This document shows positions 8,172 to 16,932 of a stretch of DNA of 64,000 nucleotides, piece by piece. The notes below the pieces were generated by a model. It was given only the letters and a program-made list of their open reading frames with translations, was not told the DNA's origin and did no database searches. A program made the position numbers and the translations under genes. Position 1 is the first letter of the stretch; each line of letters opens with the position of its first letter. Origin of the DNA: Solibacillus sp. FSL R7-0668 (GTDB lineage: Bacteria > Bacillota > Bacilli > Bacillales_A > Planococcaceae); assembly GCF_038006205.1 (NCBI RefSeq), contig NZ_JBBOUU010000001.1, positions 1,986,001-2,050,000 on the forward strand, in the 5' to 3' direction.

Positions 8172-9113
8172 TTACTCGGCTAAATTTAAAAAATCATGCA
8201 ATATTTGTTTATTTTCATCGACATCAATTTCTAATACTGAACCTGCATGTCGATAGCTACCAAATGAATAGGTCCCCTCTGCCGGGATTGTTAGCTTCTC
8301 TACATTCATTGTTCCACCAGAAACTGCTTTTAAAACTGTTGATAACTGATCTTTACTCGTTAAATCGGTCGTAATATAACCTTCCGCTGCCCCTATGAAT
8401 TTTGGCATATTGGGGAGATTTTTGGGAGAGATTAGCTCTTCCTTCAATGCTTCGATTACCTTTTGTTGACGTTCCACACGCCCAAAGTCCCCTTCAGCGT
8501 CTGAACGGAATCGTGCATAGCCGAGTAATTCCTTCCCATTCAGCTGTTGTAAACCTTTTTTAATTTCGACTTGAATGTCTCCACTCATATCCTTCTCAAC
8601 ATCCATCTCAATACCATTTGGTGCTAAAATGTCGATTAACGATTCAAAGCTTTTAAAGTCAATAATCGCATAATGATGAATGGGTATATCAAACATATTG
8701 TTTAATGTATCTTTTAATAAAGAGATGCCCCCTAAATAATAGGCTGTATTGAGCTTATAGGATTGATGTTCTGGAATGTCTGCATAGATATCACGCATGA
8801 ATGATACAAGCTTCATATCGTTTGTATCACGGTTCCAGGATAATAGCATCATCGTATCGGAACGTGATTGCTCTTCCCCACGACTATCCACCCCTGCAAT
8901 TAAATAATTTTCTACTGTTCGATGGTTTTCATCCGGCTCAAATTGTTCCTCGGGTATTTTCGTTTCCGATGCTAAATTATAACCGCTTTTGTATTGCATA
9001 TAGCTATAGCCTAATAACCCAATAATAATGATCAATAAGCCAACAAATAGTGTGCGCCCTTTTCTTAATTTACGCTTCCTTTGATAACGTGCTTGACGTG
9101 GTTGCTCTTCCAT
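8172..9113 (-). CDS. LytR-CpsA-Psr (LCP) family cell-wall glycopolymer ligase
   Basis: The chosen start is ATG 9113 with SD 'aaggaag'; an upstream in-frame ATG at 9158 lacks one. The 313-aa product has a basic N-terminus 'RYQRKRKLRKGRT', one membrane anchor, then the extracellular LCP domain. Visible conserved parts are 'LIAGVDSRGEEQSRSDTMML' with its catalytic-site Asp/Arg residues, 'VSFMRDIYADIP' and 'GYARFRSDAEGDFGRVERQQ'. Family role: transfer of teichoic-acid or polysaccharide chains from undecaprenyl carrier to peptidoglycan outside the membrane. It stands divergent to msrA. Confidence 0.92.
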   Translation of the reverse strand: MEEQPRQARYQRKRKLRKGRTLFVGLLIIIIGLLGYSYMQYKSGYNLASETKIPEEQFEPDENHRTVENYLIAGVDSRGEEQSRSDTMMLLSWNRDTNDMKLVSFMRDIYADIPEHQSYKLNTAYYLGGISLLKDTLNNMFDIPIHHYAIIDFKSFESLIDILAPNGIEMDVEKDMSGDIQVEIKKGLQQLNGKELLGYARFRSDAEGDFGRVERQQKVIEALKEELISPKNLPNMPKFIGAAEGYITTDLTSKDQLSTVLKAVSGGTMNVEKLTIPAEGTYSFGSYRHAGSVLEIDVDENKQILHDFLNLAE

Positions 9114-9282
9114 AAGAATAACTTCCTTTCTATTTACATGAAGTATAGACGACATCAACTAAAATTAGTTGCAAAAATTTTGAATGATAAGATTGCTCAT
9201 TGTAATAGCTCAAAACAGATTGCCTAAACGGATTGAACATGATAGGATTAGTATATTTATTAGCAGTTTGGAGTGTGTTTAG

Positions 9283-9798
9283 ATGGAAAAGGCAACATTT
9301 GCTGGTGGCTGTTTTTGGTGTATGGTTAAGCCATTTGTAGAATGGGACGGTATTGAAAAAGTCACAAGTGGCTATATGGGTGGCCATATTGAAAACCCAA
9401 CATATGACGATGTAAAGCGCGGTGATTCTGGCCATGTTGAGGTTGTTCAAATTGAATTTGAGCCAACAGTATTCAGCTATGAGCGTTTGCTTGAAATTTA
9501 TTGGATGCAAATTGATCCAACTGATGCGGGTGGTCAATTCCACGACCGCGGTGAATCGTATAAAACGGTCATTTTTACACATAGTGACCAGCAACAGCAA
9601 GCTGCGCAAAAGTCCAAGCAGCAATTAGCTGACAGCGGTCGCTTTAAAAAACCAATTGTCACTGAAATCCAGGAGGCCTCTCTATTTTGGCCCGCTGAAG
9701 ACTATCACCAAGATTATTATAAAAAAGAACAAGCGCACTATAAAGAAGACCGCGAAAAATCAGGTCGAGATACTTTTATAGATACGCATTGGAAATAA
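9283..9798 (+). CDS. msrA: Peptide-methionine (S)-S-oxide reductase MsrA (first copy)
   Basis: ATG 9283 has 'ggag' about 9 nt upstream. The 171-aa product begins '[18 protein letters not shown]'; Cys10 in GGCFWC is the catalytic nucleophile. '[13 protein letters not shown]', '[10 protein letters not shown]', '[17 protein letters not shown]' and 'EDYHQDYY' match full-length MsrA. It repairs methionine-S-sulfoxide in free and protein-bound Met in the cytoplasm, recycled by thioredoxin. A second msrA with an adjacent msrB lies at 58.5 kb. This copy is alone and followed by a terminator. Confidence 0.96.
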   Translation: MEKATFAGGCFWCMVKPFVEWDGIEKVTSGYMGGHIENPTYDDVKRGDSGHVEVVQIEFEPTVFSYERLLEIYWMQIDPTDAGGQFHDRGESYKTVIFTHSDQQQQAAQKSKQQLADSGRFKKPIVTEIQEASLFWPAEDYHQDYYKKEQAHYKEDREKSGRDTFIDTHWK

Positions 9799-9801
9799 TG
9801 A

Positions 9802-9839
9802 GGATAGCAGCGTTCCACTTAGGGCGCTGCTGTCTTTTT
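9802..9839. terminator. Intrinsic terminator between msrA and the HTH-TPR regulator gene
   Basis: GATAGCAGCG and CGCTGCTGTC arms are followed by T5. The genes on the two sides converge, so it may serve both. Confidence 0.8.
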
Positions 9840-9840
9840 G

Positions 9841-11088
9841 TTATTTAAAAATAGTGTGAAAGGCTTCGTAAATAAATTTCTTATAAATGGTTTCAGGATA
9901 ATCCTCTACTCCATTTTTGGCATAAATAATATCACGCTTTGCGGCTACCTCATCTTGCAAATGGAAATAGGCTAATGCACGGACCGCAAAATAACGATAA
10001 TATTTCGCTAAATCAAGCGGATGATGTAAATAAGAAGGAATGACAAAATTAACACCAAGTTCAATTACTTTTTCATAGTGGTGCATTTGATATTGCGCAT
10101 ACATTTGTTCACCAAGAAAAATAGGATTTTTAAATAAAAATAAGCTTGTCTTTAATTTTTCTTTCGTTTGCTCAATGGTTGGCTCAACCTGATCGAACTG
10201 TAATTCGACATTGTTTAAATAATGTAAGTAGTTATACACATATAAAATGGTAATGGTAGGTTCATCTGCAAATTGTGATAAGAGACGTAGCTTTTCAATA
10301 TATTGCTTGCATTTTTCATATTCCTCATTTGCAACCGATTGGATAAATAACAGCTCGTAAAAGCGATCCATCCGATAAAAGATTTGCTTTTTCTGTGCCA
10401 TATCTAAAGCTTTTTGCAAATAATGATTGGACATTTTCACATCATCAACTGCTGAATATGAAATCGTCAAATTATAATACAAATCGAGACGAACAATTGG
10501 GTCAATAATTAGCTCATAAGGCATAATCCGCTCTTCGCCCTGTTTTAAAATCGCTAAAGTTTTGGCATAATTTCGTTGCTCAATTGCAGCTGCGCATAAA
10601 TAGAAATAACAGCGTAACATTCGGCTATAGACATGAATTGCCTCGTACTGATCGATGAATTTCCAATATTCATCAAGTGATTTGGCATTATTAATGGTAC
10701 GATTCATTAAAAAATATACTTCTCTTAAGCGAATTTGCTCGTAATTCGTTCCTTGAATTTTCGCTAAATGCGGTTCGATTTTTTCAATCATCTTAACGGT
10801 TAAAGATTGTAATTCCTCTGGATCACGAATTTTTTTTCGGCGCTCCATATCATCTTCAATATCTACATACAATTCACGTAGTAAAGTTAACGTTCCATCA
10901 TCAATTAAATAGCTCACTTCTACGTTTAACTGTTGGGCAATGAAACGCAGGCTTTCCATCGAAGGCTTCGCTTTATCATTTTCAATTAAACTTAGCATGC
11001 CTTTCGTTAAACGGTCTTTTGCGAGCTCCGTTTGTGTTAATTTCTTTTGTTTTCTAAGTCTTTTGATGCGGGTTCCTAAAGTCTCCAA
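9841..11088 (-). CDS. XRE-family HTH regulator with TPR-like C-terminal region
   Basis: The start is TTG 11088 with 'ggtgga' close upstream. The 415-aa product has an N-terminal HTH ('GTRIKRLRKQKKLTQTELAK', 'SLIENDKAKPSMESLRFIA', residues ~5-60). A long helical region of repeated ~35-40-residue helix pairs follows ('YYNLTISYSAVDDVKMSNHY'), like the TPR domains of Rgg/PlcR/Rap-type peptide-responsive regulators. No peptide pheromone gene was seen nearby. A 26-bp inverted repeat lies ~70 bp upstream and could be an autoregulatory site. The ligand is unknown. Confidence 0.85.
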   Translation of the reverse strand: METLGTRIKRLRKQKKLTQTELAKDRLTKGMLSLIENDKAKPSMESLRFIAQQLNVEVSYLIDDGTLTLLRELYVDIEDDMERRKKIRDPEELQSLTVKMIEKIEPHLAKIQGTNYEQIRLREVYFLMNRTINNAKSLDEYWKFIDQYEAIHVYSRMLRCYFYLCAAAIEQRNYAKTLAILKQGEERIMPYELIIDPIVRLDLYYNLTISYSAVDDVKMSNHYLQKALDMAQKKQIFYRMDRFYELLFIQSVANEEYEKCKQYIEKLRLLSQFADEPTITILYVYNYLHYLNNVELQFDQVEPTIEQTKEKLKTSLFLFKNPIFLGEQMYAQYQMHHYEKVIELGVNFVIPSYLHHPLDLAKYYRYFAVRALAYFHLQDEVAAKRDIIYAKNGVEDYPETIYKKFIYEAFHTIFK

Positions 11089-11159
11089 ATTTCCACCACA
11101 CTTTTTTATCTGAATATTCTAATTAAACTATGAATGCAACTTTTTTACAATAGCTTAAC

Positions 11160-11185
11160 TTAAAGTTTAATAATTTAAACTTTAA
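11160..11185. promoter_or_regulatory. Inverted repeat upstream of the XRE-TPR regulator (candidate operator)
   Basis: TTAAAGTTTAA (11160-11170) and TTAAACTTTAA (11175-11185) are perfect 11-bp arms around TAAT. It lies 72-97 bp upstream of the regulator start, in a 261-bp AT-rich gap holding nothing else I can define. AT-rich sequence makes chance palindromes common, so an operator role is inference. Confidence 0.4.
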
Positions 11186-11349
11186 AATCTCTAACACAGC
11201 AAAAAATGTCATGAAACACCAATTTTTTTGTTTTGTGAAATAATATTGAAATGAGGTGGCTTGAAGGATATAGTCATAATTTCTTATGGTAAAAGAATTT
11301 AGTAACCCCTATTTTAGTTTAAACGTTCAATAAAATGTTTAATAGGATA

Positions 11350-13128
11350 TTACGAATTTGCAATAATAGCGTCGATAAATGTTTTTCCATATTTTTCTAG
11401 TTTCGTTTCACCAACGCCACTCACTTCTAAAAATTGTGTGCTATTTTTGGGACGACGCATACACATATCCTTTAGTGATTTATCCGAAAATACAACAAAA
11501 GGCGGTACTTTTTCACGGTCGGCAATTTCTTTTCGGATTTGGCGCAGCACTTCAAACAGTGGATCATTTGTATCGACCTGTGCTTTAATAATACGCGCTT
11601 GTTTTCGGAGTATGGTGCGTTTACTTAAGAGAACATCCTTCCCTAAATCGGATATTGCCAGCGTTGGAAATTGACCGTTATGAACAATAATTAACTTCTC
11701 CGCAATCAAAAATTCAATAAAGTTGGCAATTTCCTTTGCATTCATCGCTTTTAATATGCCATAAGTCGGTAGCTTATGAAAATTAAAGTCAGTCACCTTT
11801 TTACTACGAGAGCCGGCCAGAACGGATGCCGTGAGCTGCTTACCAAATTTTTGGCCCATCCGTACAATACAGGATAAAACCTTCTGTGCATCGGTCGTGA
11901 CATCCTGCTGAGGACGATCATCGGTGCAGTTGCCACATTTACCGCAATCTGAGCTTGTTGGGTCTCCAAAATAATCAATGATATAACTTTGTAAACAGCG
12001 CTCTGTATGACAATAATCAATCATTTTATGTAGCTTCTCTAGCTCTAGCGGAATGCGCGAACGATCCTGTGCTTGGTCGATTAAAAAGCGCTGCGTTTGC
12101 TCATCAGAGGACGAATAAAGTAAGATACATTCACTTTTCAGGCCATCGCGACCAGCACGGCCAGCCTCCTGATAATAACTTTCCATATTACGTGGCATAT
12201 TGTAGTGCAGCACGTAGCGCACATTCGTTTTATTAATTCCCATCCCAAAGGCGTTTGTCGCGACCATGACCTGTACTTCATCGTTTAAAAAGCGATTTTG
12301 CTCATAGGTGCGGTCTTCCTCAAACATCCCTCCATGGTATTTGCCAACGGACACACCCGCTCTAGTAAGCATTTCATACACGGCCTCCACTGATTTTCGC
12401 GTAGCTGCATAAATGATGCCGGCTTCATTAGGATTGGCCTTTACATATTGCTTAATATAACTTTCTTTGTTTTCACCTAGTAATACGGAGAACGCTAGAT
12501 TTTCACGTGCAAAACCAGTGATGAATGTATTTTCCTTTTTAATCGAAAGTAGTTGCTGAATATCTGCACTTACTTCTTCTGTTGCGGTAGCTGTCAAAGC
12601 AATAACAGCTGGCTTTTGTGTCCATAAATTAGATAGGTTCTGAATCGAGCGATAACTTGGACGGAAATCATGCCCCCATTGTGAAATACAGTGCGCTTCG
12701 TCAATGGCTAATAACGGCACATTCATTTGGGCAAGCTCCATACAGAATCGTTCATTTTCTAATCGTTCAGGCGCAATATAAAGTAGCTTAATTTTGCCGC
12801 TACGCACCGCATACAATACATCTTGTACCTCTTCAAAGCTAAGCGAACTGTTGATAAATGCTGCTGGGATACCACTATTGGTAAGCATGTCTACTTGGTC
12901 TTTCATCAGTGAAATTAACGGAGAAATAACGAGTGTTGTTCCATCAAGGCACAATGCAGGAATTTGATAACAGAGGGATTTCCCCCCACCAGTCGGCATA
13001 ATAACTAATGTGTCTTTGTTGTCTAATATATTTTCTATAATTTGTGTTTGGCCAGGGCGAAAAGAATCATAACCAAAATAAGTTTTTAAATGTTGTAAAG
13101 CTTGTGTATTCATAGTACCGTTACTCAT
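11350..13128 (-). CDS. recQ: ATP-dependent DNA helicase RecQ
   Basis: The 592-aa product has Walker A 'MPTGGGKS' (residues 44-51), 'DEAHCISQWGHDFRPSY', 'ALTATATEEV', 'VATNAFGMGINKTNVRYVLH' and 'QEAGRAGRDG', the SF2 RecQ motifs. The RQC zinc Cys set follows ('CLQSYIIDYFG...CGKCGNC'), then a winged helix and a C-terminal HRDC domain ('LFEVLRQIRKEIADREKVPP'). It unwinds DNA in repair and fork restart. The start is uncertain: ATG 13128 abuts 'gaggagg' with no spacer, while ATG 13113 is 15 nt away. Length agrees with Bacillus RecQ-type proteins. Confidence 0.95.
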   Translation of the reverse strand: MSNGTMNTQALQHLKTYFGYDSFRPGQTQIIENILDNKDTLVIMPTGGGKSLCYQIPALCLDGTTLVISPLISLMKDQVDMLTNSGIPAAFINSSLSFEEVQDVLYAVRSGKIKLLYIAPERLENERFCMELAQMNVPLLAIDEAHCISQWGHDFRPSYRSIQNLSNLWTQKPAVIALTATATEEVSADIQQLLSIKKENTFITGFARENLAFSVLLGENKESYIKQYVKANPNEAGIIYAATRKSVEAVYEMLTRAGVSVGKYHGGMFEEDRTYEQNRFLNDEVQVMVATNAFGMGINKTNVRYVLHYNMPRNMESYYQEAGRAGRDGLKSECILLYSSSDEQTQRFLIDQAQDRSRIPLELEKLHKMIDYCHTERCLQSYIIDYFGDPTSSDCGKCGNCTDDRPQQDVTTDAQKVLSCIVRMGQKFGKQLTASVLAGSRSKKVTDFNFHKLPTYGILKAMNAKEIANFIEFLIAEKLIIVHNGQFPTLAISDLGKDVLLSKRTILRKQARIIKAQVDTNDPLFEVLRQIRKEIADREKVPPFVVFSDKSLKDMCMRRPKNSTQFLEVSGVGETKLEKYGKTFIDAIIANS

Positions 13129-13393
13129 CCTCCTCGAATCATCCAGTTCATCCTATTATACATGGAAATGAACGTTCTTAAAAGATGAATTAGTTTACAT
13201 AATATTATTATTGGTATATTGTACCTTCTATATAACGGTTTTTGTGAAATTCTATTATAATATGCACGGTAAATACGAAAATTTCATTTAAAATAACCTG
13301 ACATCTGCTAAGGTGTATTTTTGACTCTTGTAATTTTTCCCTAAAATAATTGAATCGAACTCAAATCTTAACAACAACATGGAGGCTCGAAAT

Positions 13394-13593
13394 ATGAAAA
13401 TTAAAGAAATAGATTCTGTGAGTATAATTTAACTGATTTTTCAGGAGCTACACCATTTATTCTTGATTTAGGTCTCAACATGCAAGCGGAATGGCAATTG
13501 GATGGCGAACAATTAGACAAAATTGTTGTGCTTAGTGGTGTTAAAACAGCACACAAAAAAGCCACAATTTTTAGCTTGTGGCTTTTTTGTTGA
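13394..13593 (+). pseudogene. Small gene broken by a frameshift (~60 codons)
   Basis: ATG 13394 follows 'ggagg' 8 nt upstream and starts MKIKEIDSVS, then hits TAA at 13430. Shifting frame just before the stop gives an open reading (13426 on) with 'NLTDFSGATPFILDLGL', then 'NMQAEWQLDGEQLDKIVVL', running to TGA 13591 through the terminator hairpin. A single missing base near 13423 would join the two parts. It has its own SD, a possible TTGACT (13321)/AATAAT promoter and a terminator. I do not recognise the family. The alternative is a true 12-codon leader peptide. Confidence 0.5.
13555..13590. terminator. Bidirectional intrinsic terminator
   Basis: AAAAAAGCCACAA pairs with TTGTGGCTTTTTT around a short loop, with A and T runs on the flanks. 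It can end both the plus-strand broken gene and the minus-strand FAD oxidoreductase gene. Confidence 0.85.
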
Positions 13594-13613
13594 CCTAATT
13601 TAAATGCAATACT

Positions 13614-15482
13614 TTACTCATGTGACGCCATATAATACATTACATCTGCACAAATTGCGTAAAGCTCCTTCATCACTAAAGGATGATTTTTTGCTTTAAT
13701 GTTTTTCGCTGTTTTTTCGCTAATTATGTCTGCATCAATTAGACTTGCCCAATTGTCTTTCGAAGCAGGTTCGTTTAGGAAAATCTTCGCTAGTACGTCA
13801 CTAGCTTCCTGTAAATCAATCGGTCTCGCTTCTTGGTAAATCATGCCGTCATAGCTATTTTGTATGGAAACACTGTATCTGGCGGTATTTTCTAATCCCA
13901 TTCGTTTCGTTGCGCTCATCAGCATATTCATAAAATGATGTGTCGTGACTTCTTTTTCAAGTGGCAATTCATTTTCATAGCCTGCAACTACAAGCCCATA
14001 ATCCATTAAAACTTGAATTGCGTGATCGAACCATTCATCCTGATAAGGGTATGTTGATGCGATACGATCCACAAATGCACCCTGCTGCTTCAAATTGGTG
14101 CGCAGCTGTTCAATTAGCCCCTCATCCTTACTTAATTCTCTGACCGAAATCCCCTCTTGAATAGCAAGTGAGGCTGCAACACCCGCTGCATCGCCTGTCA
14201 CCATGCCTGTTGGAACAATTCGTGCACTTCCCGCTGCTAAAGACGAATAACCAGCAGAACGTCCTACAACGAGTAGTCCATCAACTTCTAATGGCACTAG
14301 CGAACGGAATGGAATGGCAAATTGCTCTGGTGATGACAGGACATAGCCATAATCTTGAGGTGTTTGGGCTTGAACATCTACCGGATAAGCACCATACCCT
14401 ATATTGTCCCAATGATTCTGATTGGTCCATATATCCGACATTGGAAGTTGGTATTCTGCTAAAATATGTCTCGTTTCCCGAACGTATAGCTCAGTTGGAT
14501 AGCTGACAACTTCCGCATTTTCAAAACCACTAAATTCTTTGCGTAAATAATCGACAATATGTAGTGTTTCGCGTTTTCCCTTTTCAATAGCTGCTGTTTT
14601 TGCTGCCTCATTCAACCCATCGACATCAAAAATTTGAAGTGCATTAATATAATAATTGTCGCCCTCTTTTACTAGATTCAAGCCTCGTAAGCGCGTATTG
14701 CTTTCTACAGGCTGGTACATGCTATGTAGTTCGGAAAAACCCCAAGCAACAGAGCGCGTGACCTTTGCAGGCCCAAATTTTTCAGATTTCGCAGCCTTTT
14801 TAACACCAGACCAATCAATGTTTTTTAAATGAAGCATTAATGTAACAGCCATTTTTTTATCTTCTATCCCAATATCTTTGCCGCCTACAAAGTATGGAGC
14901 CTGTGCCATTACTGCAAAATCTGCATCTTGGGTTGCATCAATAACCACTTTTCCATTAATTTGAAAAGCGCCATATTGATTTTCTACTTCAATCCCAGTT
15001 ACCGTTTGATCATGCATCACCGGGTTATTCACTGTTGTATTGACTGCTAATGTTAAATTCTCTTCCGCATAGACGAGTTGTTTAAATGCTGCCTTTGCAT
15101 CCTCAATATCAAATCCATTGCCGTTTCCAACTAAATCATGCCAATCCTTAAATACCCCTCGGCTAATATTTCTTTGATTTTCACTTTTAGGAATATCTAA
15201 AAAGTTGAGCATGCCAAATGTATACAGACCGCCTAAATCTTCACGTTTTTCGATGAGCAAGGTTTTTGACCCACTGCGCGCAGCCATTACCGCTGCTGCA
15301 ACTCCTTCTGGTTCTCCTCCAATAACGATAACATCATATTCATTGTCAAACGTTTGAAGTGTGACGGGCGTTTCATAGGATTGCTTTAATAATTTTGGTT
15401 TAGTAATGAAGTAAATGACATACGCAACTAGAATCATTGCTGCGATAATTGTGAATGCTATGAGTCGTTTTTTATTTTTCAT
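13614..15482 (-). CDS. FAD-dependent oxidoreductase, membrane-anchored or exported
   Basis: The start is ATG 15482 preceded by 'aggggg'; a longer frame to 15611 has no SD. The 622-aa product has a basic N-terminus and one hydrophobic segment (~10-28). The FAD-binding Rossmann turn follows: 'YDVIVIGGEPEGVAAAVMAA', 'TLLIEKREDLGGLYTFG'. 'VVIDATQDADFAVMAQ' and the C-terminal 'VPTGMVTGDAAGVAASLAI' are typical of the PF12831 group. The dinucleotide motif reads GGEPEG instead of GxGxxG. It probably faces the outside; the substrate is unknown. No partner gene lies in an operon with it. Confidence 0.85.
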   Translation of the reverse strand: MKNKKRLIAFTIIAAMILVAYVIYFITKPKLLKQSYETPVTLQTFDNEYDVIVIGGEPEGVAAAVMAARSGSKTLLIEKREDLGGLYTFGMLNFLDIPKSENQRNISRGVFKDWHDLVGNGNGFDIEDAKAAFKQLVYAEENLTLAVNTTVNNPVMHDQTVTGIEVENQYGAFQINGKVVIDATQDADFAVMAQAPYFVGGKDIGIEDKKMAVTLMLHLKNIDWSGVKKAAKSEKFGPAKVTRSVAWGFSELHSMYQPVESNTRLRGLNLVKEGDNYYINALQIFDVDGLNEAAKTAAIEKGKRETLHIVDYLRKEFSGFENAEVVSYPTELYVRETRHILAEYQLPMSDIWTNQNHWDNIGYGAYPVDVQAQTPQDYGYVLSSPEQFAIPFRSLVPLEVDGLLVVGRSAGYSSLAAGSARIVPTGMVTGDAAGVAASLAIQEGISVRELSKDEGLIEQLRTNLKQQGAFVDRIASTYPYQDEWFDHAIQVLMDYGLVVAGYENELPLEKEVTTHHFMNMLMSATKRMGLENTARYSVSIQNSYDGMIYQEARPIDLQEASDVLAKIFLNEPASKDNWASLIDADIISEKTAKNIKAKNHPLVMKELYAICADVMYYMASHE

Positions 15483-15723
15483 GATGCCCCCTATAAATTG
15501 CTTGTATTCATTTATCAAAGTATACATCAGAAAAGCAAAATTGATATGTATGTTTTGATAAAACTTGTCTTTGTGTAAAATATCAACGAAATTCAAATGA
15601 AATTGTTGCAAAATCTTGGTATTTTTTGTTATGCCTTAGTTGCTTGTTTAAAATATATGTTTGTCAAATATAGCGTCGGATAATATGTTAAATGGTGAAG
15701 TAAGATTTCCCTCGTAGAAAATC

Positions 15724-16848
15724 TCACTTGAATTGTATAAGTGGTACCGTTGCTTTTTGTGGTCCACAACCTATTAATTGAAATGCATTATCCCTTATTT
15801 GAACCTCATCGCATTTATAGCTTAATTGCCCGTTTTTATGAACCGAAATAGAACTGTCTTTATATGATAGCTGCCATACAATATCCTTTGCTTTAATTTT
15901 AACATCTCCTATATGCTTATTTGTGAACATTTCAAGAGCTGGTACGTCCTTTAGCTTTAATGAATTAGTAGCATCGATTGTTGCGATTTTTTGCTGCTGG
16001 ATTGCATCTGAATGGATAAGGTTTGTCCCAATTAATTTGTATGCCTGTCCTTCTAAAATAAAGGTTAAGCGTACCTCTTCTTTCTCTTCATCAACGCCAT
16101 TTACAAAGTAATAAACCCCTTCTCTTTTCGCCTCTTTGATTGTGAAACCTAGAATCGGCTCTTTAACAAATGCGATTTCTTTCTTCACATCATCCGAACT
16201 AATGAGTACATCTAGCTGCTCAAATTGCTGTTGCTCTATGGCCTCATTCAGCACATCAATCAATTGTGTCGCGGCATGCTTTAATTCATCGCTATTATAA
16301 GTAAACAGATTTTTATTATAAAACGTTGTAAAGTTAGTTAATTCCTCACGTTGTACTTTCTCAAGTAAGAGCTGATTCTTTTCATAGCGTTGCTGCCATT
16401 CGATTGGTGCTTCTAGTGCTGTATTTAATAAGCTTTCAATCCGTTCGGTTGTTGCCGTTATTTGCTCGCCATTTCGCGTCGTCGTATAGACATGCATTGC
16501 TGCCGTTTCATATTGTTGACTACTGCGAATACGGATGAGCGCAATATTATTCACTTCATCGATTGCTTCCACTTCACCTTCTGTTAAAAATTTATGATGA
16601 ACAAGTACATTTGGATGTCCTGCTACATCCTGCGCATTGACTAAAATCCATTTTTCACGGTCTTTTTGCTTGATAACCTGCCCTGTTGTGGTCACATTTG
16701 GTGAGTAAACATCCACTTGGGCCGGATAAATGGTTACTGGCTGTGTTTGTTCTTTTGAGATGTTTTGCGCCACCCATGTTGCCTTTTCATTAGAATCTGA
16801 GCACGCGGTTAAAAGTAGCAAAAAACAGAATAAAATATATTTTTTCAT
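15724..16848 (-). CDS. Lipoprotein with a trypsin-like fold trace
   Basis: ATG at 16848 (of MKKYILFC) has SD 'aaggag'; a GTG/ATG pair just upstream reads M-P-M. The 374-aa product has a signal peptide with lipobox 'LLTAC' and would be anchored at Cys~17. Residues ~50-110 read 'TTGQVIKQKDREKWILVNAQ' then 'HKFLTEGEVEAIDEVNNIALIRI', which follows the strand order of DegP/HtrA-type proteases (GxGVI, hLTNxHVV, DLAlLkI). The catalytic His position appears as Gln/Asp, so any protease function is probably lost. This is inference from pattern only. The rest is unrecognised. Confidence 0.7.
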   Translation of the reverse strand: MKKYILFCFLLLLTACSDSNEKATWVAQNISKEQTQPVTIYPAQVDVYSPNVTTTGQVIKQKDREKWILVNAQDVAGHPNVLVHHKFLTEGEVEAIDEVNNIALIRIRSSQQYETAAMHVYTTTRNGEQITATTERIESLLNTALEAPIEWQQRYEKNQLLLEKVQREELTNFTTFYNKNLFTYNSDELKHAATQLIDVLNEAIEQQQFEQLDVLISSDDVKKEIAFVKEPILGFTIKEAKREGVYYFVNGVDEEKEEVRLTFILEGQAYKLIGTNLIHSDAIQQQKIATIDATNSLKLKDVPALEMFTNKHIGDVKIKAKDIVWQLSYKDSSISVHKNGQLSYKCDEVQIRDNAFQLIGCGPQKATVPLIQFK

Positions 16849-16932
16849 GGGCACTCCTTTACGATAATAAGATTATGTAAACTTATTTAAATGAAAATGA
16901 AAAAAGTAGCCATTTCATTGACTACTTTACCA

